DNA of 64,000 bases from Candidatus Gastranaerophilales bacterium (GTDB lineage Bacteria > Cyanobacteriota > Vampirovibrionia > Gastranaerophilales > Gastranaerophilaceae). Shown here one piece after another: positions 17,204 to 25,168 of this stretch; the stretch's first letter is position 1; every line of letters starts with the position of its first letter. A model generated the notes under the pieces. That model was not told the origin of the DNA, made no database searches, and was given only the letters and a program-made list of their open reading frames with translations. The translations under genes were made by a program, and so were the position numbers. The stretch is from positions 1-64,000 of the forward strand of contig CALUUN010000001.1 in NCBI GenBank assembly GCA_944323995.1, in the 5' to 3' direction.

Positions 17204-18802
17204 ATGTATTATAAAAACACTGATATTGAATATAACGGGTGCTCAGGCAGGGGTATGTGCTCAATTGCGCCGAATATTTCATCATTTCAGGAAGTGATGA
17301 TTACAGTCTTGCGTATCATTGCGTATTACATCATAAAACTTGAACAAATGAAAATTGATTGCACAGATGTAAAACAAAATTTGATTGAATCCCTCTCTAA
17401 CCTTATTACAAGCACTGTTTATACGGATGAACAGCTTCTGGATTTGATTGTTAAAAATTACGGCCGGCTTTTAAACCTCAAGCACAGCTATATTGCAGCT
17501 TGCAAAAAAGAAAATATACCGGCCAAAAATCCGAAAATTCCATTTACGCTAAAATCTGATACAGGGCTTTCGGGCATACTGGGAGCAGGCCAGAGAATGA
17601 TAAATGATAAAAATAAAGGCTTAAATACAGAGCTGAAGTGTTACTCAGAACTTCTTCTCGTTGTCATAAAAAGTGTTTCGTTGAGTCTGGTAAAACTTTT
17701 TGACTATGAAATTTTTGAGCCTTCTGCGCAAAATTTGATAATTGAGGCGCTGAATTTATATAATTCAGGCAGAATATCAATTCCGAAGTATAAAAATTAT
17801 ATAGCAAAACTTGCTGATATTGATTCTCAACTCTGGATGACGAGAAAAAATGCCCAGCTAAAAACATTCGGAAAAATTTCTCAAACAGATGTTTCATTTT
17901 CAGCCTCAAAAGGTAAAGCAATCCTTGTTTCCGGCTCCAGTCTTGCCGATTTGTATTCGCTGCTTGAATCAGCGCAAGGGGAAAACGTTGATATCTATAC
18001 TCACGGAGATTTGTTGATTGCACATGCGTTTGAGAAATTTAAAAAATTTAAAAATTTAAAAGGCCATTTCGGGAGCACAGGTGATGATTGCGTGCTTGAT
18101 TTTGCAATTTTTCCAGGGCCTGTTGTTTTGACCAGACATTCTTCACAAAATATTGAATATTTAATCCGCGGCAGACTCTTTACAACGGAATCTCCGGCAC
18201 CAAAGGGTGTAACTCTTATAAAAGATAATGATTTTTCCGGAGTATTTAAGGCCGCTTATAAAGCAAAAGGCTTTTCAAAAGGTAAAAATAAGCCCCGTGT
18301 GACTGTCGGATATAACTCAGATGAACTTTTGAAAAAAATTGATTCACTGTCAAAAAAACTTAAATCCAAAAAAATTAAAAATTTGCTGCTGTTCGGGATA
18401 TCAAATTATTCAAAAGAGCAGGCGGAATACTTTGACAAACTTTTAAGCACGGCGCCGGACGATACATTCGTGATAAGTTTTTCGTATAAAAACAATTCAA
18501 AAAACTTAATTCACATAAATATTGCCAACAATTTTCCGCAGCAGCTTGCTGTTTTGGAAATGTTATTTGAAAAAATTTCGCTCAAAAACAACAAACTTGT
18601 TATTTTTCTGACAAAATGCGACACAAATACTCTCTCGATAATGATAAATTTGAAACAGCAGGGTGCAAAAAACATGTATCTTTCAACCTGTCCGCCGACA
18701 ATTATAAATCCGGCTGTCATGAAAACATTTATGAATTTGTATTCAATCAAGGCGATGTCACCGGATCCCCAAGCAGATATAGCAGCTTTAAAAAGCAAAT
18801 AA
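17204..18802 (+). CDS. Hybrid-cluster protein (hydroxylamine reductase)-like protein without cluster ligands
   Basis: The 532-residue protein follows the Hcp/prismane layout end to end, including YTHGDLLIAHAF and FAIFPGPVVLT. The iron-sulfur ligands are largely gone. The first two N-terminal cysteines are replaced (YYKN), though GCSGRGMC remains. TSNC of E. coli Hcp becomes TRHS, GGCDG becomes GISNY, LACGKYR becomes FSYKNNS, and GQCNDAYS becomes NNFPQQLA. SWFEQK becomes FLTKCD. Only the THG histidine is kept of the hybrid-cluster ligands. Classical hydroxylamine or NO reduction is therefore unlikely; a scaffold or regulatory role, or another cofactor, is possible. It is co-transcribed with glutaredoxin. 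Confidence 0.85.
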   Translation: MYYKNTDIEYNGCSGRGMCSIAPNISSFQEVMITVLRIIAYYIIKLEQMKIDCTDVKQNLIESLSNLITSTVYTDEQLLDLIVKNYGRLLNLKHSYIAACKKENIPAKNPKIPFTLKSDTGLSGILGAGQRMINDKNKGLNTELKCYSELLLVVIKSVSLSLVKLFDYEIFEPSAQNLIIEALNLYNSGRISIPKYKNYIAKLADIDSQLWMTRKNAQLKTFGKISQTDVSFSASKGKAILVSGSSLADLYSLLESAQGENVDIYTHGDLLIAHAFEKFKKFKNLKGHFGSTGDDCVLDFAIFPGPVVLTRHSSQNIEYLIRGRLFTTESPAPKGVTLIKDNDFSGVFKAAYKAKGFSKGKNKPRVTVGYNSDELLKKIDSLSKKLKSKKIKNLLLFGISNYSKEQAEYFDKLLSTAPDDTFVISFSYKNNSKNLIHINIANNFPQQLAVLEMLFEKISLKNNKLVIFLTKCDTNTLSIMINLKQQGAKNMYLSTCPPTIINPAVMKTFMNLYSIKAMSPDPQADIAALKSK

Positions 18803-18829
18803 AAAGCCCTCCCGCAGGAGAGCTTTTTA
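18801..18829. terminator. Bidirectional terminator between the Hcp-like gene and rpsG
   Basis: AAAAAGC-C-CTCC pairs with GGAG-A-GCTTTTT around CGCA. Flanking A and T runs allow it to serve both convergent genes. Confidence 0.8.
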
Positions 18830-18847
18830 TCAATATATACAGAAAAA

Positions 18848-19318
18848 TTAGTATCTGTAATGAGCGAATGCTTTGTTAGCTTCAGCCATTTTATGGGTGT
18901 CTTCGCGTTTTTTGCAAGCAGCGCCCTGACCGTTTGAAGCATCAATAAGCTCGTTGGTCAATTTGTCTATAAAAGATTTACCGTTGCGTTTTTTAGCAGC
19001 TTCAATAAGCCATGAAGACGCAAGGGCAAAGCCTCTGTCTGCTTTAACTTCAATAGGCACCTGATAAGTAGAACCGCCGATACGTCTTGCTTTTACTTCC
19101 AAAAGCGGGGTAGCGTTAGAAAGAGCCTTCTGGAACAAATCCATAGCTTTTTCATTGGTTCTTTCTTCAATTTTAGTCATTGTTGAATAGAAAATTCTTT
19201 CAGCAAGTGACTTTTTGCCTCTGCGCATAATTCTGTTGATAAATTTTGAAATATCAACACTGTTATATACCGGATCCGCCAGCGGAACTCTTTTTGCGGG
19301 TTTAGAACGTCTTGACAT
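18848..19318 (-). CDS. rpsG: 30S ribosomal protein S7
   Basis: A 156-residue S7 with the conserved start [28 protein letters not shown], and ARRIGGSTYQVP, ending with KAFAHYRY. It binds the 3' major domain of 16S rRNA and nucleates assembly of the 30S head. The start overlaps the rpsL stop by one base (TAATG). fusA and tuf, which normally follow, are absent; the next gene is the convergent Hcp-like gene. Confidence 0.97.
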   Translation of the reverse strand: MSRRSKPAKRVPLADPVYNSVDISKFINRIMRRGKKSLAERIFYSTMTKIEERTNEKAMDLFQKALSNATPLLEVKARRIGGSTYQVPIEVKADRGFALASSWLIEAAKKRNGKSFIDKLTNELIDASNGQGAACKKREDTHKMAEANKAFAHYRY

Positions 19319-19698
19319 TACTTACCTCCCTTTGCTTTTTTAGCACCGTATTTGGATCTGCTCTGTGCTCTGTTAGCAACACCTGCTGTATCCAATGTAC
19401 CTCTAACGATGTGATATCTTACACCCGGAAGATCTTTTACCCTTCCGCCTCTAATCAGAACAACACTGTGTTCTTGAAGGTTGTGGCCGATACCCGGAAT
19501 ATATGAAGTAACTTCAAATCCGTTTGTTAATCTGACTCTGGCAACTTTTCTAAGTGCTGAGTTTGGTTTTTTAGGGGTTGTTGTATAAACCCTTGTACAT
19601 ACTCCGCGTCTTTGAGGACAATCCATCAAAGCAGGAGATTTTGTTTTGTCTGTTAGCTTTTTACGTTCTCTGCGAACTAGCTGGTTAATTGTAGGCAT
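19318..19698 (-). CDS. rpsL: 30S ribosomal protein S12
   Basis: A 126-residue S12 at the decoding centre, with [12 protein letters not shown], the CPQRRGVC motif, [13 protein letters not shown] (the lysine position linked to streptomycin response) and [29 protein letters not shown] precedes the ATG. It heads the short rpsL-rpsG operon with a leader of about 150 nt. Confidence 0.98.
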   Translation of the reverse strand: MPTINQLVRRERKKLTDKTKSPALMDCPQRRGVCTRVYTTTPKKPNSALRKVARVRLTNGFEVTSYIPGIGHNLQEHSVVLIRGGRVKDLPGVRYHIVRGTLDTAGVANRAQSRSKYGAKKAKGGK

Positions 19699-19862
19699 TT
19701 TTTTCTCCTTTTTTATTTGTTACATACATTTGACAGAAAATTTTTTATTAACCTGAAACCCTTACTCATTCCGGTTATTTAACCTTACGGAAAAAATTCC
19801 TCAGGCACTTTCTGCCCACCCGTCGTCAAATCCAGCACGAAAATTTCGGCCGAGTGTACTTA

Positions 19863-19892
19863 TATCTAACAACAAGCATAAATAAATGTCAA
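19863..19892 (-). promoter_or_regulatory. Promoter of rpsL-rpsG
   Basis: On the minus strand a perfect TTGACA (19887-19892) is followed by 18 bp and TAGATA (19863-19868). The resulting leader to the rpsL ATG is about 150 nt and contains short palindromes, so leader-based control is possible. I could not assign a known ribosomal-protein binding structure. Confidence 0.5.
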
Positions 19893-19938
19893 TCTGATTT
19901 GTTTATTTTGTGCTATAATTATTACGAGAGGTTATGAT

Positions 19939-20565
19939 ATGTACTTTAACAGAAAATGCAAAATAACGTTTATATGCCACGGGGCAACAATTTATTCCGA
20001 AGAATACAGGTTTTCGGACGTTGAAAACTATCCGCAGCTAAGTGAAGGCGGACAGGAAGAAGTCGAAAGAATTTGTGAATTTCTGCGCAGAAGAGCGGTT
20101 AAAAATGATGTTATATACACTTCGCCATCCGTGAGAACTGTTCAAACAGCGAAAATGATTGAAAAACTTTACAAAAAAGACAGCATTATTCTTGAAGGTC
20201 TAAGGCCGAGAAAGTGCGGTAAACTCAACGGATTAACCATTGAGCAGATTGAAAATAAATTCCCGCACCTTCTTGAAAGCTGGTTCAACAACACAGAATA
20301 TGACGACGAACTTGAAGCCGAAAGTATAAACGACTTTATAAACCATACTAAAAAAATTATTGATGAAGTCGTCGAACAAAATATCGGCAACAGAGTAATA
20401 ATTGTAACGCATCCCGAGGTAATACAGGCTGCTATATGCGCAGCACTTGAAATTCCGTACGGTAAAATTGCAAAAATATTTATAAAAACAGGCAGTGCCA
20501 CCCAGATAAGCTATTACGAAAACTGGGCAAGTCTTGTTTATTCAGACCATACTCCTATTTTTTAA
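19939..20565 (+). CDS. Histidine phosphatase superfamily protein with altered RHG motif
   Basis: The 208-residue protein has the phosphoglycerate-mutase fold: SPSVRTVQTA (second arginine), the acid region GKLNGLTIEQIE, and VIIVTHPEV (second histidine). The N-terminal signature normally reads RHG; here it is FICHGAT, so Arg12/13 is Cys13 while the phosphorylated histidine (His14) is kept. The arginine helps bind phosphate, so activity could be low or the substrate different. GAGAGG precedes the ATG, and a TATAAT lies upstream in the region shared with rpsL. The 3' end overlaps the convergent radical SAM gene by 4 bp. Confidence 0.85.
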   Translation: MYFNRKCKITFICHGATIYSEEYRFSDVENYPQLSEGGQEEVERICEFLRRRAVKNDVIYTSPSVRTVQTAKMIEKLYKKDSIILEGLRPRKCGKLNGLTIEQIENKFPHLLESWFNNTEYDDELEAESINDFINHTKKIIDEVVEQNIGNRVIIVTHPEVIQAAICAALEIPYGKIAKIFIKTGSATQISYYENWASLVYSDHTPIF

Positions 20566-22112
20566 ACTGTTGAGAGCAGTCTTTTGCTTTCCGATATCAG
20601 AAAATCTTTGCCGGGGTTAGTGTCAATAAAATCCCACGGCAGTGTAATTTCATACGGAAAATCGGCAAGTGCATAGTAATCCGTATTGATTTTGCCTTTA
20701 GCCGCGGATCTAAAGGCGCCGAGTGAGGCATGATTTTTATAAACATCAAGAAGAAAATCCCCGAATGTATCATCTCCTCTTGATAAAACTGCCTGATAAT
20801 AATCCCATTTAATGCTTGCAACCTGTGCTTTTACACCGAGTTTATGCAGTTCTTTTTTCAAATATTCAGCCTTTTTCTCAAGTAAATTTGTTTTTTCTCT
20901 GCCGCACCATTGAAAAGGCGTATTCGGCTTGGGTACAAAACTTGAAAAACCGAACGAGATATCAAATCCTTTGTATTTATTTTTAATTTTTTTAGCAAGC
21001 AGAATCATTTCGTCCAAATCTTCATAAGTTTCGGTCGGCAGGCCTATCATTCCGTAGAATTTGAATCCTTTTAGTCCGTTTTGGCGGGCAATATCTATTG
21101 CGTTAAATATTTGCTCTTCAGTCAGGTTTTTATTGATAACCCGTCTTAAGCGTTCACTGCCCGCTTCAATTGCAAGCGTTGTGTTACGCTGTCCGGCAGC
21201 AACAAGCGTTTTAACAATTTCCGGACAAAATGCATCCACACGCATTGAAGAAATACTCATGCTGATTTTTTGTCCGTTTTGAATTTTGTCATAAATATAT
21301 TTGCAAATCTCTTTAAATTGCGGGTGTGCCGTAATTTGAGCCCCGAGCAAAGCTATTTTGTCCGTATATTTAAGTGCTGAATCTATTGCCGAAATAATTT
21401 TTTCATAGGGAACAAACCTGACAGGCAGGTTCAGATAAGATGCCAGACAAAAACCGCATCTGTTTGCACAGCCGCGCTCTGCTTCAAGTATAAAAGTGTT
21501 TTTAAAAAATGCTCTTTTGCTGATAATCGGTGTATAAATGCACTCGGTTAAACGTTTGGTAACCTTTTTCACTTTGTCTTGTTTTAGAGACGGAACGTAT
21601 ATCCCGTCAAGATTTGAAAGAAGTTTAAGAACTTCGGATTTGGGTTTGTCTGAATTTTCTTTGCAGAGTTTGACAGCCTCAAGGTTAAGATCTTCACCGT
21701 CGCCAATTACAAAAAAATCAAAAAAATCCGAATACGGCTCCGGATTAGCAGTTACGACAGGGCCGCCCGCGAATATTATAGGGGCATTTTCATTTCTGTC
21801 AGAACTTTTCAAGGCAAATCCGTATTTTTCAATCATTGAAAATATATTGTAAAAATCCATGTCAAATGTGAATGAAAACCCGAACATATTAAGATTTTCA
21901 CGGCTAATTCGCGTTGATTTGGTATCTTGAAAAATCATTTCAATATTGATATCATCAGTCTGATCAATGGATTTAAACATCCACAAGAAACCCAGAGACG
22001 ACAGCGCAAAAGATTCCGGCCCCGGAAATGCCATCCACATATTAAAATCAGTGTTTTTATGCTGTTTCCGGTCGTATAAATAAATGTCTGTATCAGTCTG
22101 AAGTTTCGACAA
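20562..22112 (-). CDS. B12-binding-type radical SAM protein
   Basis: A 516-residue protein with an N-terminal Rossmann-like region (about 1-190, including IIFAGGPVVTANPEPYSDFF, typical of the B12-binding half of this class). A radical SAM core follows, with the cluster motif CANRCGFC (CxxxCxxC). Downstream motifs include IEAGSERLRRVINKNLTEEQ and GFKFYGMIGLPTET. The family includes many uncharacterised enzymes modifying lipids, tRNA or peptides, and the substrate cannot be told here. Its start overlaps the end of the AI-2E-type gene by 20 bp, so the two are co-transcribed. Confidence 0.88.
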   Translation of the reverse strand: MSKLQTDTDIYLYDRKQHKNTDFNMWMAFPGPESFALSSLGFLWMFKSIDQTDDINIEMIFQDTKSTRISRENLNMFGFSFTFDMDFYNIFSMIEKYGFALKSSDRNENAPIIFAGGPVVTANPEPYSDFFDFFVIGDGEDLNLEAVKLCKENSDKPKSEVLKLLSNLDGIYVPSLKQDKVKKVTKRLTECIYTPIISKRAFFKNTFILEAERGCANRCGFCLASYLNLPVRFVPYEKIISAIDSALKYTDKIALLGAQITAHPQFKEICKYIYDKIQNGQKISMSISSMRVDAFCPEIVKTLVAAGQRNTTLAIEAGSERLRRVINKNLTEEQIFNAIDIARQNGLKGFKFYGMIGLPTETYEDLDEMILLAKKIKNKYKGFDISFGFSSFVPKPNTPFQWCGREKTNLLEKKAEYLKKELHKLGVKAQVASIKWDYYQAVLSRGDDTFGDFLLDVYKNHASLGAFRSAAKGKINTDYYALADFPYEITLPWDFIDTNPGKDFLISESKRLLSTV

Positions 22113-23136
22113 TATCTTTACCTCGATTAATCGGAATTAAATACAATTCATCAATCAAAACGCAGATTGTGGCAGCAATTGCAGGCGCAAGAATTACACC
22201 CCAGACACCCAGAAACTGTTGTGCCACAAACAATGAGAAGAACACCATCAACGGGTGCAGAGCCATAAATTTTCCGAATAAAAACGGACGAATCATGTAG
22301 TTGGATATCTGTTGAATGATTAAAAATGCAGCAACTGCAAGTATGACCTTAATCCAGCCAAGCTGTACGGTTACAAGTATTATGAGCGCAAGTGCAATTG
22401 TCGGCCCTAAAAGCGGGATAATATCCAAAATACCTGAAATTAAACCGAGCAGAAGTGAATAATCAACACCGAGCACCATTAACGAAAGCATAACAAGCAC
22501 TCCGACAGCAACCATCGAAAGGATTTGTGCGCGGACATAGCTGCCGACTTTTAGTGTGATTGATGACAGAATACAGCTTGCCATATCTTTTATATCAGCC
22601 GGAAAAAATTCAAGAAATTTAGCTCTTATATAGGTTTTATCAACAAGCAGATAAAATACAATCATAGTGATTGCAAAAGCAAGAACAATAACCTGAGTAA
22701 ATCCGACTGTAATATTTACGGATTGGCTGAAAATATTCTGTGCCAGCTGGGAAGAAGAACCGAGGATTGAATTCAAATCAACCAGTTCTGAAATATTTTG
22801 TCCGTTAAATTTTTGAGCAAGTAAAAATTTGGTAAGCAGAGTCAGCTTTTCAGGCAGCATTGTAACAAATACGCGGATTTCTTTGTATGCTATTACAAAT
22901 ATCGGCAGAAATAGCGCAACAACCGCGATAATTCCGCCTGTTACAACCGTTGTGGCGGCAAGTCCGCGGCTCATTTTTTTCTGCAGCCTGTTTACGTACG
23001 GATTAAGTGCCGCAGCAATTACGTATGATGCAAAAAACAGCAGCAATATTCCCATAATTTTCGGGACAAAAAGTAAAACAATTATTACAAGTATCAGAAA
23101 AATTATATTTTTTGGTGTCCAAAATTCTTTAAGCAT
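22093..23136 (-). CDS. AI-2E transporter family membrane protein
   Basis: This 347-residue polytopic protein has about seven to eight hydrophobic segments, beginning with NIIFLILVIIVLLFVPKIMG. It carries the PF01594-type regions YVRAQILSMVAVGVLVMLSL, GLISGILDIIPLLGPTIALA and PLMVFFSLFVAQQFLGVWG. Members have been proposed as autoinducer-2 exporters or ion/proton antiporters, and the transported species cannot be read from sequence. It is the first gene of the pair with the radical SAM protein. Confidence 0.9.
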   Translation of the reverse strand: MLKEFWTPKNIIFLILVIIVLLFVPKIMGILLLFFASYVIAAALNPYVNRLQKKMSRGLAATTVVTGGIIAVVALFLPIFVIAYKEIRVFVTMLPEKLTLLTKFLLAQKFNGQNISELVDLNSILGSSSQLAQNIFSQSVNITVGFTQVIVLAFAITMIVFYLLVDKTYIRAKFLEFFPADIKDMASCILSSITLKVGSYVRAQILSMVAVGVLVMLSLMVLGVDYSLLLGLISGILDIIPLLGPTIALALIILVTVQLGWIKVILAVAAFLIIQQISNYMIRPFLFGKFMALHPLMVFFSLFVAQQFLGVWGVILAPAIAATICVLIDELYLIPINRGKDIVETSD

Positions 23137-23180
23137 ATTTACCTCTTTTTTAATTTTATCTAAAAAATGAGTTTAAGGCA

Positions 23181-23312
23181 ATAAGATAGTGAATAAGTGA
23201 ATAAGGTAATAAGGGAATAAGTGTTATATAAAAATTGATATTGAATAATTCCGCTCAGATTAATAACTGATACAACTTATTCACCTATTCACTTATTTAC
23301 TTATTCCCTTAT
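23181..23312. repeat. Palindromic intergenic repeat, copy 1
   Basis: The ends are inverted: GTAATAAGGGAATAAGTGTT on the left and AACTTATTCACCTATTCACT, then TATTTACTTATTCCCTTAT on the right. A central GCTCAGATTAA is shared with copies at 24018 and 53949. All three are in the same orientation. No coding potential; it resembles a MITE- or REP-like element. Confidence 0.75.
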
Positions 23313-23376
23313 ATTAACTTTTGTAACAAAACACCTCAAAAACAGCAATATTGCATGATATATATACTTTATATAA
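23313..23376 (+). promoter_or_regulatory. Shared-type promoter upstream of the coiled-coil protein
   Basis: ATTAACTTTTGTAACAAAAC begins at 23313, directly after repeat copy 1. ACTTTATATAATTAA begins at 23366, 53 bp on. This is the same two-box layout as before 14932, 29568, 50774 and 51696. Confidence 0.5.
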
Positions 23377-23404
23377 TTAACGAGGACTAACACGAGGACG
23401 AGAC

Positions 23405-24013
23405 ATGGGTTTCTTATTAGGCGCATACGGAAAATTAATGGCCGGCAAGCGAGTTCGACAACTCCAGGCCCGTATGATGAGCGTTCAATCTCAATTGAGA
23501 CGCGCCACTCGTGATATTGAAAATATGGAACGTCAGATTAATGCACAGCAACGACAAATGACAAACACCATACGTACAATGGGTTCTATGCAAATGTTCG
23601 GTTTGCAGTCATATAATCAAACAGAATTAGCAAACTTGCAGGCTTCAATTTTTGATAAACACGGCTTGACAGGTATTAAATTTGATGACATGACTGATGA
23701 GCAGAAAAAATCTTACTCTAATGCAATTTCTGAATATCAAATGAATGCAGCTTTAGTTAACAACCAGATGAGTTCAATGCAGCAAATGATGCAAACAACA
23801 ATGATGCAGCAGCAGCAACAGGTTGAAAACTATGTTGAAATGATGAAAGAAATGCAGCTTGAACCTCTGAAAGATCTTGAAGAAGATCTGCAGATGGAAA
23901 AAGAATCACTTGAATCACAAATTCAGTTAGCACAACAGGATTACGAGGCTTGCAAAGAAATGGAAAAATCAGGCTCTAAATCCTTAGCTCCGCAATACAC
24001 AGGTCAAGGGTAA
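23405..24013 (+). CDS. Met/Gln-rich coiled-coil protein, function unknown
   Basis: The 202-residue protein starts MGFLLGAYGKLMAGKRVRQL and is almost wholly helical. It contains a coiled coil (about 20-60), a Met/Gln-rich stretch including MMQTTMMQQQQQVENYVEMM (about 130-150), and an acidic helix (EDLQMEKESLESQIQLAQQD). There are no signal peptide and no transmembrane helix. From memory, proteins with this N-terminus recur in gut Melainabacteria, and I do not know a function. A secreted filament or scaffold is one possibility. The gene is flanked by two same-direction copies of the palindromic repeat and has the shared TAAC-box promoter. Confidence 0.75.
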   Translation: MGFLLGAYGKLMAGKRVRQLQARMMSVQSQLRRATRDIENMERQINAQQRQMTNTIRTMGSMQMFGLQSYNQTELANLQASIFDKHGLTGIKFDDMTDEQKKSYSNAISEYQMNAALVNNQMSSMQQMMQTTMMQQQQQVENYVEMMKEMQLEPLKDLEEDLQMEKESLESQIQLAQQDYEACKEMEKSGSKSLAPQYTGQG

Positions 24014-24017
24014 TTTT

Positions 24018-24128
24018 AAGGGAATAAGAGTTATATAAAAAAGCGGTATTGGACATGCGCTCAGATTAATCAATATATAACTTATTCACCTATTCACTTA
24101 CTCACTTATTCACTTTATCTTATTCACT
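24018..24128. repeat. Palindromic intergenic repeat, copy 2
   Basis: AAGGGAATAAGAGTTATAT on the left mirrors ATATAACTTATTCACC on the right, with GCTCAGATTAAT in the centre. The right end runs into the last codons of thrB (SLSE-stop), so the element has contributed the C-terminus of that gene. Same orientation as copies 1 and 3. Confidence 0.72.
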
Positions 24129-25067
24129 TAAAGAAACAACCTGTGCACCGTTGTTTTCAACATTAAGCGACTTGATAACCGCCTTGACGTTCAAATCAGC
24201 CCAGGTTTCTTTCACAATAGAATGAATTTTATCAAGATTATTTTTCTGCGAAATTATTAATATAGAAGGGCCGGCGCCGCTTAAAACACAACCGATAACA
24301 TTGTCTTCATGTTTTAAATTGGCAATAATCTTTTCAAGCCCCGGAACAAGTTTCATTCTGTACGGCTGGTGAAGTTTGTCCTGAAGTGCAAGTTTCATAA
24401 GTTCAGCATCTTTTGTGTTGATAGCTTCAACAAACATTGCCATGCGCTTTGCATTGAAAACAGCATCACTCATCGGAACTTCTTTCGGTAATACAGACCT
24501 TGAAATATCTGTTGAAAGTTCATAATCCGGAATACAAACCGTAATAGACCATTCATCCGGCCAATTGAGCTTTCTGTAAACTACTGTGCAGTCATCTTCC
24601 TGCGAAGAAATTACAAGCCCGCCGACAATTGCAGGTGTAATATTGTCAGGATGTCCCTCTACTTCGGTCGCTATTGACAAAAGAGCCGCTTCATCAGCAG
24701 GTCTTCCTAAAAGCTCGTTTGCGGCTATCAAACCGCCTACAATAACCGATGCACTGCTGCCTAAGCCTCTTGCTATAGGAATATTAGAGTGTACATTTAT
24801 CTTTAATTCACTCGGCGTCTGGCCTATTGAGTTATATAAAAGCTCTACAGCCTTGTAAATTAAGCTGTTTTCGTTCAATGACAAATGCTCTATTGACATT
24901 TCATCAACCGCGTCATCCTCGGAAATAACGTTTATTTCAACGCCTGTTCCGGGTAAAACAGTCTCTTCTATAGTTATAGTGTTATATATCGGCAATGCCA
25001 TCCCTAAACAATCAAATCCGGGGCCTATATTCGCCGTTGTAGCCGGCACTTTTACGCTTACTTTCAT
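24120..25067 (-). CDS. thrB: Homoserine kinase
   Basis: A 315-residue GHMP-fold kinase that phosphorylates homoserine in threonine synthesis. Motifs: VKVPATTANIGPGFDCLG (N-terminal substrate loop), PIARGLGSSASVIVGG (ATP loop), EGHPDNITPAIVGG, and CVLSGAGPSILII. I use ATG 25067, preceded by GAGGA, rather than an upstream in-frame start at 25106. The final residues lie in a copy of the palindromic repeat. No other threonine-pathway gene is adjacent. Confidence 0.95.
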   Translation of the reverse strand: MKVSVKVPATTANIGPGFDCLGMALPIYNTITIEETVLPGTGVEINVISEDDAVDEMSIEHLSLNENSLIYKAVELLYNSIGQTPSELKINVHSNIPIARGLGSSASVIVGGLIAANELLGRPADEAALLSIATEVEGHPDNITPAIVGGLVISSQEDDCTVVYRKLNWPDEWSITVCIPDYELSTDISRSVLPKEVPMSDAVFNAKRMAMFVEAINTKDAELMKLALQDKLHQPYRMKLVPGLEKIIANLKHEDNVIGCVLSGAGPSILIISQKNNLDKIHSIVKETWADLNVKAVIKSLNVENNGAQVVSLSE

Positions 25068-25134
25068 AATTTCCTCGTTTTTATATATTAATTGTACCAG
25101 AAACATGAAAAATGTGCTAAGTTTTTTAACGAAC

Positions 25135-25162
25135 TTGAATATTACAGATAGCCGGCTATAAT
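25135..25162 (+). promoter_or_regulatory. Promoter for a leaderless transcript
   Basis: TTGAAT (25135-25140), 16 bp, TATAAT (25157-25162). The -10 ends 6 nt before the ATG at 25169 and there is no ribosome site, so transcription should begin at or next to the start codon. Confidence 0.6.
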
Positions 25163-25168
25163 GAATAT

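Noticed and set aside
14585-22112. RiPP system linking the Gly/Cys-rich protein with the radical SAM enzyme at 20562
   Set aside because: They are 6 kb apart with ribosomal and sugar genes between, and the radical SAM protein is of the B12-binding class without a visible SPASM or peptide-binding region.
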